Source: Bimuria novae-zelandiae CBS 107.79
Taxonomy: Eukaryota > Ascomycota > Dothideomycetes > Pleosporales > Didymosphaeriaceae
Length of the DNA: 64,000 nt
NCBI GenBank assembly: GCA_010015655.1
Contig: ML976660.1
Location: 720,252 to 784,251, forward strand
Direction of reading: 5' to 3'
Shown: piece by piece, positions 23,108-35,332 of the stretch
Layout of the letters: each line of letters begins with the position of its first letter
Numbering within the stretch: position 1 is the first letter of the stretch
Notes under the pieces: generated by a model
Database searches by the model: none
Told to the model about the DNA's origin: nothing
What the model saw: only the letters and a program-made list of their open reading frames with translations
Position numbers and translations under genes: made by a program

Positions 23108-23521
23108 TTAAAGGTACTCCTCCACAGGCGTCCAGCCATCGTCCAATAACGCCGTCCTTTCGCGACTCGGCGAGCGACTAGGTACCCTTCTGTATGAGGC
23201 ATTGCTGTGCACCGAGCTTTGCGAAACGAACGACGCAATCGATGTGGATGAGTTTGCAGTGCTGGCGCGCGGCCTACGAGGAGGGGTAGAAGCGGGAAGG
23301 CGCATGCTTCCCGTCGACGCCTTGGAGTTGAGAGATACGTAGGAGCTGTTGATTGATGATGGAGCGGAGGAGAATTCTCTCGCAGTATCAACACTGTCTT
23401 CTTTCTTGTTGCCTGCGCGGATGCCGAAGAAGCGGGTGATGAAGGACTGCTTCTGCTTGAGCTTCATATGAGCGAACTCGGGCTCACACATTGGGAGAAG
23501 ATCGTAAGGGATGGCGCTCAT
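23108..23521 (-). CDS. Uncharacterised Ser-rich protein, 137 residues
   Basis: Single-exon frame beginning MSAIPYDLLPMCEPEFAHMK and ending ALLDDGWTPVEEYL. Residues 20-40 are basic with an aromatic patch (SFITRFFGIRAGNKK); residues 50-120 are Ser/Thr/Pro/Arg-rich with many possible phosphorylation sites (RVPSRSPSRERT); the last 15 are acidic. The ordered start and end around a disordered middle, plus codon use like the neighbours, argue for a real gene. No known domain is seen. Function is unknown, perhaps regulatory or scaffold-like. Confidence 0.6.
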   Translation of the reverse strand: MSAIPYDLLPMCEPEFAHMKLKQKQSFITRFFGIRAGNKKEDSVDTAREFSSAPSSINSSYVSLNSKASTGSMRLPASTPPRRPRASTANSSTSIASFVSQSSVHSNASYRRVPSRSPSRERTALLDDGWTPVEEYL

Positions 23522-24995
23522 CTTCGCGGTTGGTGAGGGAGTAGTTTCGAAGATGCGTACAGGAGTATGTGATGACGGTCGAGAAATGAATGGATACTAG
23601 CCGTTGGCTGAGTGGTAATAAGTGACTTGCTGCGCCGCGGTAGTGAATGTGAGTTTAATGATGCGATTCGTGGGCCTCGTCCATGGTATATGTATCTTTC
23701 GCTCCGCAAGCCTAGTTCCGATGCTGGCGATAGTAAAGGTGGAAGTTTTGGACTGAAACGACGCCTGCTTATCGGACGTTATTAGGTCCGATGCAATGCC
23801 TTGTGTTGTGCACTACCCTGTTCGAAGGCGCTTATTCCTCCGGAATCTGCGAGATCTGGGGCGTAAACCCTGTGCTGCATTGAGGAGTACTCCTGAGCTG
23901 GACATTCTAGGAGCGCCGTACTTTAATGTTCACGAAGCCATTAGGTGCTGGTCATAAATATATCACGTCCTTTGCATTATATGTATATTTTTAATGTCTT
24001 TTGCAACTCCTTGTATGGTGGCAGATGTTAGAATTCTTGCGTCACCCTAATGGGGTAAAAACGAGCTCTGACGCGAAGAGCTCCGAGGTCGAATGATTGG
24101 TTCGTCTAACTTAAGGCTGAGAGTAAGCCTTTGACGGACACGAGAGTACAAGGAGGGGCTACCATGCATTAAACGTATGGTTAGAAGTTTCGCCGGCCAG
24201 GATACTTTGCTGTGCCACTTCGCGTGGACTCCGCGTCGTCCGACGCGTTTACTCGCGTTCCTTCGCGTGTCATTGCCATGTCGGAGGGCGTACCTGCCTA
24301 GACATATCTGCGCATGCGTCGAAACGATCTGTATCCGATGGCGCGCTGGATGAGTGGCTCTCTCTGTGATGCTGCGGATGTCGGGTATGTACACTGGGTC
24401 GTGAACACGCTCGCAGGACTGGTTCGCTACAAAGAAATATAGAACAAAGCGACATGATCACTACGTCTCGTGCGAATGCCATGTCCTGAAGTACCAGGAG
24501 AAATATCGGGCGAAGTTGAAATGTTGGGGAACAAATGTGAAGGGAACCGGACGAGGGTGCTGCTAGGCCACAGTAGGTTTAGCGTATTCACGAGCGAGGG
24601 AATGGGACACTCCGGGGCTGTATCATGCAGGTGTGCACCAAAGGTTATAAACGCACCGCAACAACCTAAGCCAGTCCTGTGACGATGGCTTCTAGGTACA
24701 TTCTGCATTTTTACTGCGTTGCATGCGCCATTATAATGGCTTATTTAGTCGCTGGCCATTCACTGCGACACTGTACTAAACGCGCGGTCAGGATTTGAGT
24801 GTTTTCAACATTCGAAGGTGGCGCCATCAGCATCCAGGCTCCAGCTTGGGGATATTTGGGTATACACCACTGAAGCTCCTCCATAGAGCAACATAAATGT
24901 ATGATAGGCTATCGTGCGTGAGCATTCTCCATCGTACCAACCGAGTCTTCCCAACATCCGGCCTCACAGCTAGACGAGGCAGAGTGTCCAGAGCT
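23522..24995. other. Intergenic
   Basis: Only short overlapping frames without protein-like composition. Nothing recognised as a gene, RNA or repeat. Confidence 0.45.
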
Positions 24996-26143
24996 CTACT
25001 GATCCCTGACAGGACCATTTACCATGCACACGTCATTGTCGTAGCGCGGGCGCTTCATACCAGCCTCGAAGCCTGCGTCGGCGGTGAAGCCAGTATGAAT
25101 AGCCTTCCGAAGCAGCTCAGCCCTGAGCTTCCTGATCTCCCGATCCTTAGAGAAGCCTTCCTTTCGCAGGCCAAGATTCTCGTCCTCCAGCTCGCGAATG
25201 CGAATCTCGGAATCGGACACTGGATCAAAATCAACGCGCTGGATGGCCGCAGCTGCGACGTCTATACAAACTGCTGGAGCACCCACGGGTCGGTGCAACT
25301 GATCGCGAGCTAGCATCGGGTGAAATGGAAGTGACTCAGCTCGGAGTGCATGAGTTGTATCAGTGCCAGGCTCTGGCAGCTTGGGTTCAAGGTGTTCTGA
25401 GAAGGCCTCCCACGGTACCTCCTCTTTCTTGACTGTATACGCTCAGCATAGTTCCAGCAGTCTTGATTGGAAAGACTAAACGTACCCTTGGAGCCACCAA
25501 AGTGTGACGCGCCCACGGGGTCAGAAGAGCTTGGTGCCTCCTGACCCTCCTCGGCCTGATTGCGAAGACGAGGATCACGTCCAGCGACAGTACGGTTTGC
25601 TCCTAGAGGCTGGAGAGGCTGGCCCAATCGTGCCGCCGCTGTAGCACATGCTGCCACAGTAGAGCGCTCTCGGGCCGCCCCAAGATTCTCTGAGGCTGTC
25701 GGCACGGGTACAGAGGGAGTCTGCCATTTCACCGCGCCCCTACCCCGCGGCTTTGGGACATGAGGGACCTTCTGGCCGACAGGCTGCGTGTTTGCTCCGC
25801 TGATCTTGTAGGCCATAGGCTCCGGCTTCACTTCGAGCGGTCCTAGACTCAGTAAGCTACATGCAAACTTCAATACAAAGTAACCAAACGAACCTAGATA
25901 GTTAACCTGAAGCTGGCGGGCCGGATGCATGGCGTGGTCCCCTTTCTCGCTTTGCTGTTGGTCTTGCTGTTGCTGTGCTTGTTTTGCTGGGTGAGATGAT
26001 TTGGTTGCAGTCGCAGGTTGGCTGATCGTAACGGTAGATTGCTCGCCGCCAGCGGGAGTAGCGTTGCTGAGTTGCATGGTGGGACTAGTCGGGACGCTCG
26101 GTTTGTCGTTGTTGTAAAGCGCGTTGCCCAGGTAGATGCTCAT
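24996..26143 (-). CDS. Uncharacterised protein with C-terminal coiled coil
   Basis: Exons on the minus strand are 26143-25894, 25842-25486 and 25432-24996, giving 347 residues. Both introns (51 and 53 nt) have good signals, GTTCGT..GTCTAG and GTACGT..ATACAG. The first keeps phase and contains no stop, so an unspliced reading would wrongly add 17 residues; splicing gives VNYLGPLEVKPEPMAYKISG. I chose MSIYLGNALYNND as the start, since upstream in-frame sequence looks untranslated. The N-terminal 80 residues are Ser/Thr/Gln-rich, the middle is basic and Pro-rich, and residues about 275-320 form a heptad-like helix (IRIRELEDENLGLRKEGFSK). This suggests a DNA-associated or scaffold protein, but no family is recognised. 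Confidence 0.65.
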
Positions 26144-26300
26144 TGCTGCAGTATTGCGGTGCAAGCAGGTGCAAACGAAGTGACGTTTGTTGCGAGGTGG
26201 GAAGGGACGCGGCGGTGAGAAGCAGACACATCTACGTGGAGGCAAGTGCCACGCAACGAGAAGTGGAAGTTGCAAACGGCCGCGCCTGCCAACTTTGAGG

Positions 26301-26351
26301 AGTCCGCGCTCGTAGCACAAACACCATCGCCGGACGTGGTCATCATGGGAA
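26301..26351 (+). repeat. 51-bp dispersed repeat, copy 2
   Basis: Inverted relative to 21885-21935 with one mismatch. In the matching frame it reads RARSTNTIAGRGHHG but continues into unrelated codons and is preceded by an in-frame TGA, so it looks like a fragment. Confidence 0.9.
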
Positions 26352-26952
26352 CGCGCAAGATGACAATGGGATGATTCGCACCGAATCCATCGACGGCGCT
26401 TTACATGTCAACTGGTGGATCGTTGAGCACGACGCATGTCGCTAGAATTCACGAAGCCCACTATGACCAACATACAGAATTTGGAATGAAACACTACCGA
26501 AAGAAGATGTCGTGATCGATCGTAAGTACGGGCATGATGCTATATCCCCAAGCACATAATAAAGAACGCCCATCAATCAAAGATCGGGGTATAATGCTAA
26601 TACCGAAGAAGAGAATGGTAAAGAAAACAAGATATGCGGTATCGCGCCATTGAAGGGTTTGGGGTGGGATAGAAAAGATACAGCAAAGTAGACCACAGTC
26701 TTAACATCCAGTCCAAGAGCACAACATGAAGCCAGGAATAATTTCTGCCGATATGAAACGCATTCAAAATGGACCCAAGTAATAAACGCTATGCCAAGCT
26801 GTCCAGTGGCACCAAATTCGGCAGAATCTACGTTGGAGGGAGAGGTTTGAGCACGCTGTGTTAACCAGGTCGAGGAACACCCGGGTCGATTGTGCTTAAG
26901 GTTCTGCCTTTTAGCTGTTTGTTGAGTTCAACATGTCGGGTTGATTTTTCAG

Positions 26953-27660
26953 TCATCGTCGGTGATAGCTTCCTGCACTCCGGTTGCTCTTTCCGTTAGG
27001 GGCCAGCTTCGTCTCGAATTCCTGTGGCGAGAACATGGTATCTGCTTTTGGGCCTTTTGGAACATTAGAGAGATCCGGTTCCATCGGTTCCTTCTTCTGT
27101 TTCCAGTTTGGGATATCGGCATCGGGAAGTTTGGGATCCGGGGTGTAACGAGGAGTTGGCAGTCGACTAGAATTTCGATCAGCTGGACTGGAGTCTCGGC
27201 GACCTCTATAACTGGTCTCTTCGCACTGGGGTGGCCTGTAATAATCGGAGTTGTTGTTGGGACCCGGTGTGTAATAATCGGAGCCCCATTTGGAATAACC
27301 ATATCTGTCGAATGGGTGGTCTTCACGTCTGTGATTATCCGTCTGGGCTGCACTACAACCTCTGATACGAAGGCCGTAGTCGGAGTTGTGTTCGACATGA
27401 GGAGGTTCCCGCCGATCCCTACTCCACCGGGTGTCTGTTGGAGACCTCGACCGGCCTCTGTTGCCCTCAGGCGCTAGTTGTGAGCTCCGAGCTGTTTCCG
27501 TAAATCGTCTCGCTCTGCCCTGACGGCATCACATCGCTTCAGCTCCATCGCATCACACTCCCTCGACTCTTTCAGTGTAGCAACTTCAGCTCCCAGCTCC
27601 GTAATAGTTCTTTCGTAAGGCTGTATTGCCTCAACAAGCTTCGCATTATCTTCTTGGAAG
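26953..27660 (-). pseudogene. Probable coding region, Arg/Tyr/Pro-rich with upstream coiled coil; broken or spliced
   Basis: From about 27473 down to a TGA at 26955-26953 the minus strand has one open, protein-like frame of about 173 residues: GRSRSPTDTRWSRDRREPPH, then tyrosine-rich PGPNNNSDYY and a tail with PDADIPNWKQKKEP. Upstream (about 27660-27475) a second frame is a coiled coil (AKLVEAIQPYERTITELGAE, ending DDLRKQLGAHN then TAG). They do not join without a frame change. Either an intron lies between them (an acceptor CAACTAG sits at the junction) or the gene carries a frameshift. No clear start codon is found. Function unknown. Confidence 0.35.
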
Positions 27661-28128
27661 AGACTGGGTTACCCGTGACCGGTCGCCAAGGTAAACATTC
27701 AGAGAACGATCTTCCGTGTTTTCTTGCGTCAGGCGGAGGCCATGTAGCTCAAGATTTGACGGTCAAGCAACTGCGTCATCAAGATGCTCTCCCCTCCCTC
27801 CTCAATATCGGGGCCTCGCTCCCTCGGAGCACAGAATATTCATACACCGATGTATTAGGCGAGGCGAGTAATACCGCAGGCCATGCCTACAACACATCAA
27901 CACCGCATTTGCCGAATATTCCCGGAATACCTGCTCCATTGAACCAACACAACGTCCATCGGGCGGTGTCCGGATTTGTCGAGAGACAGGCGGTTACTGG
28001 ACCGGAGATAGAGCACGGGTGGTAACGCTCGAGAGGCGCATACGGGCACTGGAGATTGAGAATAGGCACTTGAAAGGGATGCACGATGAACAATCGCAGC
28101 GCACGGCGAGAGTTGACTGGCCAGCCTG
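27654..28128 (+). pseudogene. Possible decayed coiled-coil gene
   Basis: A plus-strand frame from 27654 reads protein-like text (for example LRHQDALPSLLNIGASLPRS) to a TAA at 28025. A different frame then carries a clear coiled coil, TLERRIRALEIENRHLKGMH, to a TGA at 28128. A one-base shift near 28000-28015 would join them. I infer a frameshifted remnant or an unrecognised intron. It overlaps the minus-strand feature by a few bases. Confidence 0.3.
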
Positions 28129-28780
28129 AGGAGGGATTCTCTCTCAGGCTTCTAGTTGTTTCGCATGAGCGCTGCGCAGGGTGTGGGATGGAAGTTGATG
28201 GGATCGACGAAATTTTCGAGAAGGATTGAGAAGTAAACTCGTAATGATGGCGAGGATGTAGGGCAGTTGTGCGTGGTGCGATAGAGGCGGGGTCTAAAGT
28301 TGCAAGGCTATTGGTCGTCCCCTATTAGAACCCGCGCCAATGGATAACGTTCAAACCTTCCCATTGCTCATTTCAACCGACTGCTTGCTTTGCATAATCA
28401 AGCAAGGGATGTTCCATGCGAGCTGGAGGCGTCATTCGGATGTAAGCCGACTCCAAAGCATATGCCTAGGCAGGTTAACGCTCAGGTAGCTTCGGAATAA
28501 TCGGACGAACGCATAATGAGAAGCGAGGAGTTGATATAACTGTGCCTCCAATGGGCACGCTTCTTTGCTTTGCCGGTGGAGGCGGAAATTCAAAAGTAAT
28601 GTCCACGGAAGTCGACATAGAAATGAAGGTCTGAGCTTGGTATACGAGTTGTTCTATCATCGGTACAAATACAACCTGCATACCTCAAGAGAAACAGTTC
28701 AAGGGCATATCTCACAAGCAATCATTTCTCAATCATTGGCGTAATTATCAGAACTCCAAACACTTCACAGTACTTGTAAC
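28129..28780. other. Intergenic, upstream of the MFS transporter
   Basis: No firm gene. A minus-strand frame at 28475-28681 (68 codons) has somewhat protein-like text (TFEFPPPPAKQRSVPIGGT) but no supporting context. Confidence 0.4.
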
Positions 28781-30716
28781 ATGGACGTTTCACTGCCCAT
28801 TCAAGAGAGCAAACCAGGCTCAGCCAAACGAACCTCCTCGACCGCCTCAAGCAGAACCACCACCAATGGCGAGGACACATCGGCCCATCTCACAGGTCTC
28901 CCCCTCGTTCTTACCATGTTTGCCCTTTGCGCCGGTATATTCTGCGTTGCGTTGGACATCACCATCATCTCGACCGCGATACCCCGTATAACGGACGAAT
29001 TTCACGCTTTGCAAGACATCGGGTGGTACGGCTCAGCGTACCTTCTAACCACCTGTGCATTGCAGCTTCCTTTCGGGAAGATATACGGCTTCTTCAATCC
29101 CAAGTGGACGTTCTTAGCGTCGTTGTTTGTGTTTGAAGTCGGGAGTGCGGTTTGCGGTGCTGCGCCGTCGTCGGCTGCTTTGATCATAGGGGTACGTTGA
29201 GTCAACTTCACTGGAAGATGCGTGCTGATGAGTGTGTAAAGCGAGCGATCCAAGGCATAGGTGGTGCAGGAGTGCCTTGCGGTGCGATGGTGATCATCGC
29301 GCATATTACACCGATGCAAAAGAGGGCCCTGTTCCAGAGCTTCTTTGGCGCCATGTTTGGTATCGCATCTGTTGTTGGCCCACTGGTAAATTCGCATTCT
29401 CCCCTTCGCTGACCCATGGATGCTTACATTATTCTAGCTTGGCGGTGCTTTCACAGACCACGTTACATGGCGTTGGTGTTTTTACATTAACCTGCCCATC
29501 GGGTAAGCATAGCGGGAGACCAAAGCCGGCTGTGCTGTGACTGACGAATGTCCAGTGCCATTACTGCAGTACTTGTTCTATTCCACCTCCACCTCCACGT
29601 CGACAGATCTTCAACACAGAAAAGAACAACATTCGAGTCCATCCGCAGCCTGGATCCGATCGGCTTGCTGCTCTTCTTCCCCGCCGTCATCTGCATACTT
29701 CTCGCGCTCCAATGGGGCGGAACAAAGTACCCCTGGAGCTCCGGCCGCATAATTGCGCTCCTCGTCGTCTTCAGCATCACACTGATCGCCTTCGTCATCG
29801 TCCAAGCGTACATGGGCGACGATGCAACAGGTACGTCGAAAAGCCTCCTTACTAGCCTAGCCACTCTAACACCCTTCCTAGTCCCTCCCTGCGTCGCCCT
29901 CCAACGAACCATGTACTCCGTCAGCATCTTCGCCTTTTTCCTCTTCTCCGGCTTCTACCTCCTCATCTACTTCCTACCCATCTACTTCCAAGCCATCCAC
30001 GCGCAGTCCCCTTCGCGCTCGGGCGTATCCAGTATCCCGTTGATCCTCTCCAACGTCGTTGCCATCATGATCAGCGGCATCATCATCACCAAGACTGGCA
30101 TCTACGTCCCCTTGCTATACATATGCGTGGTACTAGTGAGCATAGCCTGCGCTCTTATGACGCTCCTGGAGACAGACACCGGGACAGCCAAGTGGGTCGG
30201 GTACCAGATACTGCACGGGTTCGGCGCAGGCTGTGCGCTGCAGATACCGCAGATTGCGGCGCAGAATGTGAATTCGTTACAGGATGTGCCGACGGCGGTG
30301 GCGATTACTATGTTTGCACAGAACTTTGGGCCGACGATTATGCTGAGTGCGGGGAATAATATCTTGAATCAGAAGCTACTGACGTAAGTGTCTCCGTGCC
30401 TATAGAGGATGTTGCTAATGTGAAGGGTTTTAGGTACATTTCGGATCTGAAGATTAGTGAGATCGATGCTGCTGCGGTCGTGGAAGCTGGTGCTACGGGT
30501 ATCCGAAGTGTTGTGCCCGAACAGTACCTGGGCCTGGTTCTCGAAGCGTACAATAAAGCGTTGAGGCAGACATTTTATGTCGCTCTTGCGATGTCGTGCG
30601 CAACGGCAATTGGCGCACTCACGGTGGAGTGGAGAAGGATCAGAGGATTCGAAAACGAGGACAAGGCCGCAGAGAAGGGCGCCGAAGACGAAAAGGTTCA
30701 GAATACGGGAAGCTAA
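28781..30716 (+). CDS. MFS drug:proton antiporter-type transporter (DHA2/14-TMS)
   Basis: Six exons: 28781-29191, 29242-29385, 29438-29502, 29556-29830, 29882-30383 and 30434-30716. All five introns are 50-53 nt, and the spliced frame gives 559 residues. It is a plasma-membrane efflux pump of the class that exports toxins, drugs or secondary metabolites. Hallmarks are the first helix [24 protein letters not shown] region (about residues 43-65), [20 protein letters not shown], the motif-C-like [20 protein letters not shown], and [15 protein letters not shown], all diagnostic of the fungal DHA2 group. About 14 hydrophobic helices can be counted. The cytosolic tail is acidic/basic ([16 protein letters not shown]). 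The substrate cannot be inferred; there is no biosynthetic gene beside it, so it is probably a stand-alone transporter. No lesions seen. Confidence 0.92.
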
Positions 30717-30887
30717 GCGGAAACCGGAGGAATTCCGCCATAGAATGATGTAAATCCAGACTTGTACATAGTAAGAACGAAAGACAGATAGCAAGGCAAC
30801 AATCCAGGGTATACAGCTTGCGTAAGCAGACGGCTGTTCGCAGCAGCTCCATCATAAGAAATTTGGCTTCTTACCACCTTAACAAAT

Positions 30888-31700
30888 TCATCCACTCCCA
30901 AAAACCTTCTTAAACACCTCCAGATTCCGCCTCCCCAGCGGCCCACCCGCATACACCGCGAAATCCAACACCTCAAACCACCCCTTAAACTCATCCCTCT
31001 CAACCGCCTTCTTCATCTCCTCTGCCACAACCCTCGGCGGACACCTATACGCGCCGCACCCCATAGCCCCAAGCACCAAGCTCGTCACTCCATTCTTCGC
31101 CGCCATCCTCAACGTCAGCAAAATCTTCTCCCTCAGATCCTCCAAATGGCTCGCGTTGGCAAACTGCTCTTTATCCGCCGTGAGCTTCGGAAGACACGGC
31201 GCTGCAACCGTGATCACAGAAAGGACATGTCTCTGCGCCTCGGGCAGCTCCGCGAGGTCGTTATCCAGCGTGTCTCTGAATACGACGACATCCGGTGAAA
31301 AGGTGCCCGCACAAGAGCCAGCGCCAAGGTTGGGCCAGGGATACCATTCCGGCTTGAGCGTTGTGTACAGCGTGGACGAGTAACACAGCGCTTCTTCCTG
31401 CGTCAGGGCGAGCGTGTACCGCCAGCCGCCCGCAGGCTCGATGTCGCTGGCTAAATTGAGTACGCCGACTTTACCCTTGCTGGGGTAGAATCTCCGAGCT
31501 AGTTCGAAGGCGTCGCTGTTGTGGATTTCGATGGGCTTGAGGGTGAGGTTTGGGAAGGAGGGGTCCGATTTGTCGAGAGGAGGCAGTTGGGAGGAAATGA
31601 AGACACTGGTGAGAGAGCCACCGGGTGTTTCGTTGGCGATGGAGGCGGAGCGTGAGATGGTGTCTTCGCATATTCTGCGGCGGGTTGCTAGGTCTAGCAT
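30888..31700 (-). CDS. Microbial-type PARG (poly(ADP-ribose) glycohydrolase-like) domain protein
   Basis: Single exon, 270 residues from ATG at 31700 (MLDLATRRRICEDTISRSA); the frame is open a further stretch upstream but has no earlier ATG. The macrodomain-like core shows VGVLNLASDIEPAGGW, seven residues, then QEEALCYSSTLYTTL. This is the signature of the TIGR02452/DUF2263 microbial-type PARG family, in which GGG-X7-QEE holds ADP-ribose and the Glu pair is catalytic. Both glutamates are present, but the third glycine is tryptophan. Later blocks VITVAAPCLPKLT and VTSLVLGAMGCGAYRCPP also fit. It would remove ADP-ribose polymers or terminal ADP-ribose, probably in the cytosol or nucleus. It converges on the MFS gene with 171 bp between stops. 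Confidence 0.82.
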   Translation of the reverse strand: MLDLATRRRICEDTISRSASIANETPGGSLTSVFISSQLPPLDKSDPSFPNLTLKPIEIHNSDAFELARRFYPSKGKVGVLNLASDIEPAGGWRYTLALTQEEALCYSSTLYTTLKPEWYPWPNLGAGSCAGTFSPDVVVFRDTLDNDLAELPEAQRHVLSVITVAAPCLPKLTADKEQFANASHLEDLREKILLTLRMAAKNGVTSLVLGAMGCGAYRCPPRVVAEEMKKAVERDEFKGWFEVLDFAVYAGGPLGRRNLEVFKKVFGSG

Positions 31701-32268
31701 GGTGACCTGTGTCGGGAAGATTTTGGAGTGGAGTTCAGGAACGTGGTCTGGCAAGTCGAAATCGATCCAGGGTGTAGAATAAGACCAGCCTGGATTAGTT
31801 GTGTGATCCTAAGATTGCGATGAGTGTTGGATGTTTATAGGAAACGGCTGCCTAGGGCTGCACCACGACCTGCAATGTGGGACGCAAGATCTCACTAGTA
31901 CCCAACGTGGTCTAGTGAATATGTTCCTGCATGTGCCCGAATACTAACCCGGACTCTAGGTAACCGTTAGCAAGAACAGTCCGTCGAACGAGCAACGTCG
32001 CTCCCAGTTCTGATTCACAATGTTGAACCCAGCGCTGAGCGTGAGAAATGGAGCGAAACCCGCCAATGCCAATGCCAATGCATTACATTACTGGCTCGAT
32101 GTCGAGACGTTGCTACCGCCGCAAAAGGCAATCATGCTGAATTCGTAACACGCTCGATCCGAAAATTGATCTATGCCAATTCATATCCGCTCCAAGCACG
32201 TCCATCTGTTGTACAAAATTATTTTCCTAGAATACGTCGCCTCCACTCCTCGTCCGGTAGGATCCCAC
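31701..32268. other. Intergenic between the PARG-like gene and NIC96
   Basis: No gene seen. A TATAAA lies on the minus strand at about 31830, about 130 bp upstream of the PARG-like start. The NIC96 3' end reaches in from the right. Confidence 0.45.
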
Positions 32269-35200
32269 TCAATACCCATCACCTCCTTCCCTCGCCAGCC
32301 TCTCAAACACCCTCGGTGGCAGCTTGTATCTAATCAAGCCCGCAAAGACCATGAGATCTTTCGCCTTCTGCGCCAGGTCTGCCGCGAGCGCTTGGCGCGT
32401 CGGATCTTCGTAGGCGCCCTTGAGTAGCACCTCGCGATACTTCGAGCAGCACCCGATGGACCACAGCAACACATTTCCAATATTGCGCGCGATCTCAGGG
32501 GCGAACGTTGAGAAACTGTTGGCGTGGGTGCGGATGTCCGAGAGATTGCCATTGGAATCAAGGGGCAGAATGCGTGTGTTTCGGATGATCTGTTGCTAAT
32601 ATTAATTTTCTTTGCGACTCCAAACAAGAAGGGATTCAAGGATGAACTCACGTCTAGAGCTTGCGTGTATTGCTGAGCTTCTATCATCACCTTGGCTTGA
32701 TTTAGTTGGTATAGTATTTCCAATGTCGCGCTGTTAGAACGCGAAATGTTCCTGTACAGAAGCTGATTGCGGCTGTACATCTCGGAGACTCTGCGCGTAA
32801 GCTCGACGGGATCATCAGTGCCCAACAGGCTCAAGCTCGAGTCTGCTTCCTGAAGCTGTCGTTGTTCTGATGCAGGTAATCGCGGCTTTAGCGGCTCAAG
32901 ACGTAGCGGTGTTTGACCAATCTCAACGGACAGGGCCTCCGAAAGCGCGCGGGACAAGATAGAAAAGACGTCATCGTATTGCCCAGCAAGGTGGTTTAGC
33001 AACACAGCATCATTGGTTCTTCCAGCTTCGTCGGCTTTCCTGGCTGCCATGCTGGTAATAGAGTTGATCAGAGCTTCGTCATTGGCTAGCTTGATGAGGT
33101 TGATACGTTCTTTGATAAGACCGTTGGTAGCGTGACCATTAGTCTTGACATCTCCTAGAAGTGTTGCGAACTCCCGAGTTTCTAGAACGAGCTCCCGCAG
33201 AGCCTCGTGGCATATCTCCGCCTGCTCTTCACCCTTGGGTTTCGGAAGATCTGCGTTCAAGCAGATCAAGATGAGATACTCAGCAGCTGCGTCGGCCCTG
33301 GCAGCTCGGAAATCGGCAGTGTATCGACCGACGACCCAGGCAAAGTTGAACTGGGGCTGTTGTTCCTGAGTATAAGTCATTATCTCCATGACTGCATCGT
33401 TGAAACTCGAGACCCTCAGGAGGCCATAGTAATCCAGAGCGATGGAGAAATGCACTGCCGTGATGTAGTTGTGTTGGTAAAGGAAGCTAACGGCGGACTC
33501 ATACATCCCAGCAAGAATGGCGAGCCAAAAGTAGACGCCAAATCCGCCAGCAGCTTCGCTATCATCGTTCATGAAGTGACGTTTCCCGATGTCGGCGATC
33601 GTTGCTCGTATATCTTCCAATCCGTAGGACTCCGCAGCAGACTCTTGTGCGCGATCGGATTCGCGTGCAAGGTTGAATTGCAGCCACACCCAATCTTCCA
33701 TGGTTTGAGAAATAGAGTCCAGGTTCCTCCGCGTCAACTCGCAGCGCCCAATAATCTTATAACAGGCCATGCGGTAGGGATCATTGGTAGGAGCTATCCG
33801 TTGTCGCTGAGAGTGAATGTGCGTGATCTTTTGTTGCATATCAGGGTCCAAACGGCGGTCTCCTCCAGCCTTGGCGTACTGATCCACGGCAGCCTGGAAG
33901 TTCCTGTCGGTGTTCTGGAAGAAGGTCCGCCTTTCGCGGACATACAAGGCGGCGTCTTGAAGTAAACCACCTCGAAGAAGGTAGAATAGAATGACCCAAG
34001 GGTACTCTTCATTTTCACCTCCAATCTTCTGCAAGTGTTCGATCTCAGCACCGAGTTCCTTCTGAGCTATCTTGGCCCTAACAAAACCACGGATCTTGCT
34101 GACCATGGTAGGCTCACCACCAGGTCGCGCGTCAGCCGCGTTCCGCTTTAGAACATCCTGTACATGTTCCAAGAACTTCTTCTCCAAGTATGTGCGGGAG
34201 GCCTTCAGGATCCGCTTGCGGCTCTGCATGCTGAGACCAGATCTTTGATCCGCGTCCAGGTATTCTGCACGGAAGCAACGCTCTTTCATCACAACTCTTG
34301 GTGATGATAAATCATCTGATGTTTGTGTGGTGACAAGGACGGAGAGGGCTCGATAGGCTTCGCCGAAATGGTCCATGTTTTCACCCTTTGCGTCGACTTC
34401 AACCTTACCAAATTCTTCAAGAATAGGGAAATGCTGTTCTGACTGTCTACTAATATTCAGTCGCTTGACCACGTCCATGAACCTCTCTTGTTTCTGGCGC
34501 GTGCCGTGGTCCCCGAAGGAAATTTGGCCAGCCAGTACGGACTTGTCGGAAGACTCGCCATTCAGGGTGCTCTTCTGGTACGGCGACATTACAGATCCAA
34601 TGACAGGCGGGCCCGTCGAGGCAGCAAACGATGCACCGTTCACCGATTTGGCACCCATAGAACGGCCTTTGCGTGTAGAACGCCCAAATGCGCCTCGGGT
34701 CGCGGTACCAGCAAACGTAGCTTGAGATGCGGCCATGTCACTCTGTTTGCCGAGACCAAAGTGCTCATAGATCTTCTGCCGCTGCTTGTCCCACTCCATC
34801 TGGACATTGTCTTCCAAGAAAGCGTCGAAATCGCGTTTAGACTGCTCCAATCCTTCTTGTATCAGAGCCAGAGTAGACTGTGAGCGTAGGTTCGCAATGT
34901 AGCTGTCGACATCTGTGTCCATCATGTTCGAGGTAGGCGCAATCGTGCTCATCCCGGCTTGTATCGAGAATTGGTTCAGATCGCGGAGAGTACTGCCGAG
35001 CTTGACGCCCGAAGCGGAGAGCAAATAATGCCTAGTCACAGTCAGTCAGTCATGTTCACGTATTCGTCTAAACATGCCACTCACGCGGTGCGATCCTGCG
35101 CCTGGTCCGCCGATGGCCCACCCTGCCCCAGATTGCGCACCTTGCGGGCAATGTCCCCCAAGCCAAGCTGCAGCGTTGGCAGCTCGCCAAAGTTGGCAAA

Positions 35201-35297
35201 CCCATTCTCACCAGCGTTGCGTTTGCGGCTCCTTTCGAGCAGATGATCGAAGTGTGCTGAGGTGCCTGCGTTCGACTGTGACAGAGGTCCGCCTACT

Positions 35298-35332
<35 letters not shown>

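Noticed and set aside
26941..27477. Plus-strand ORF of 178 codons
   Set aside because: Trp/Ile/Val-rich shadow of a better minus-strand frame with RS-like and Tyr-rich segments.
31701..31754. Upstream extension of the PARG-like protein
   Set aside because: The frame stays open but the first codon at 31754 is TTG; no ATG occurs before 31700.
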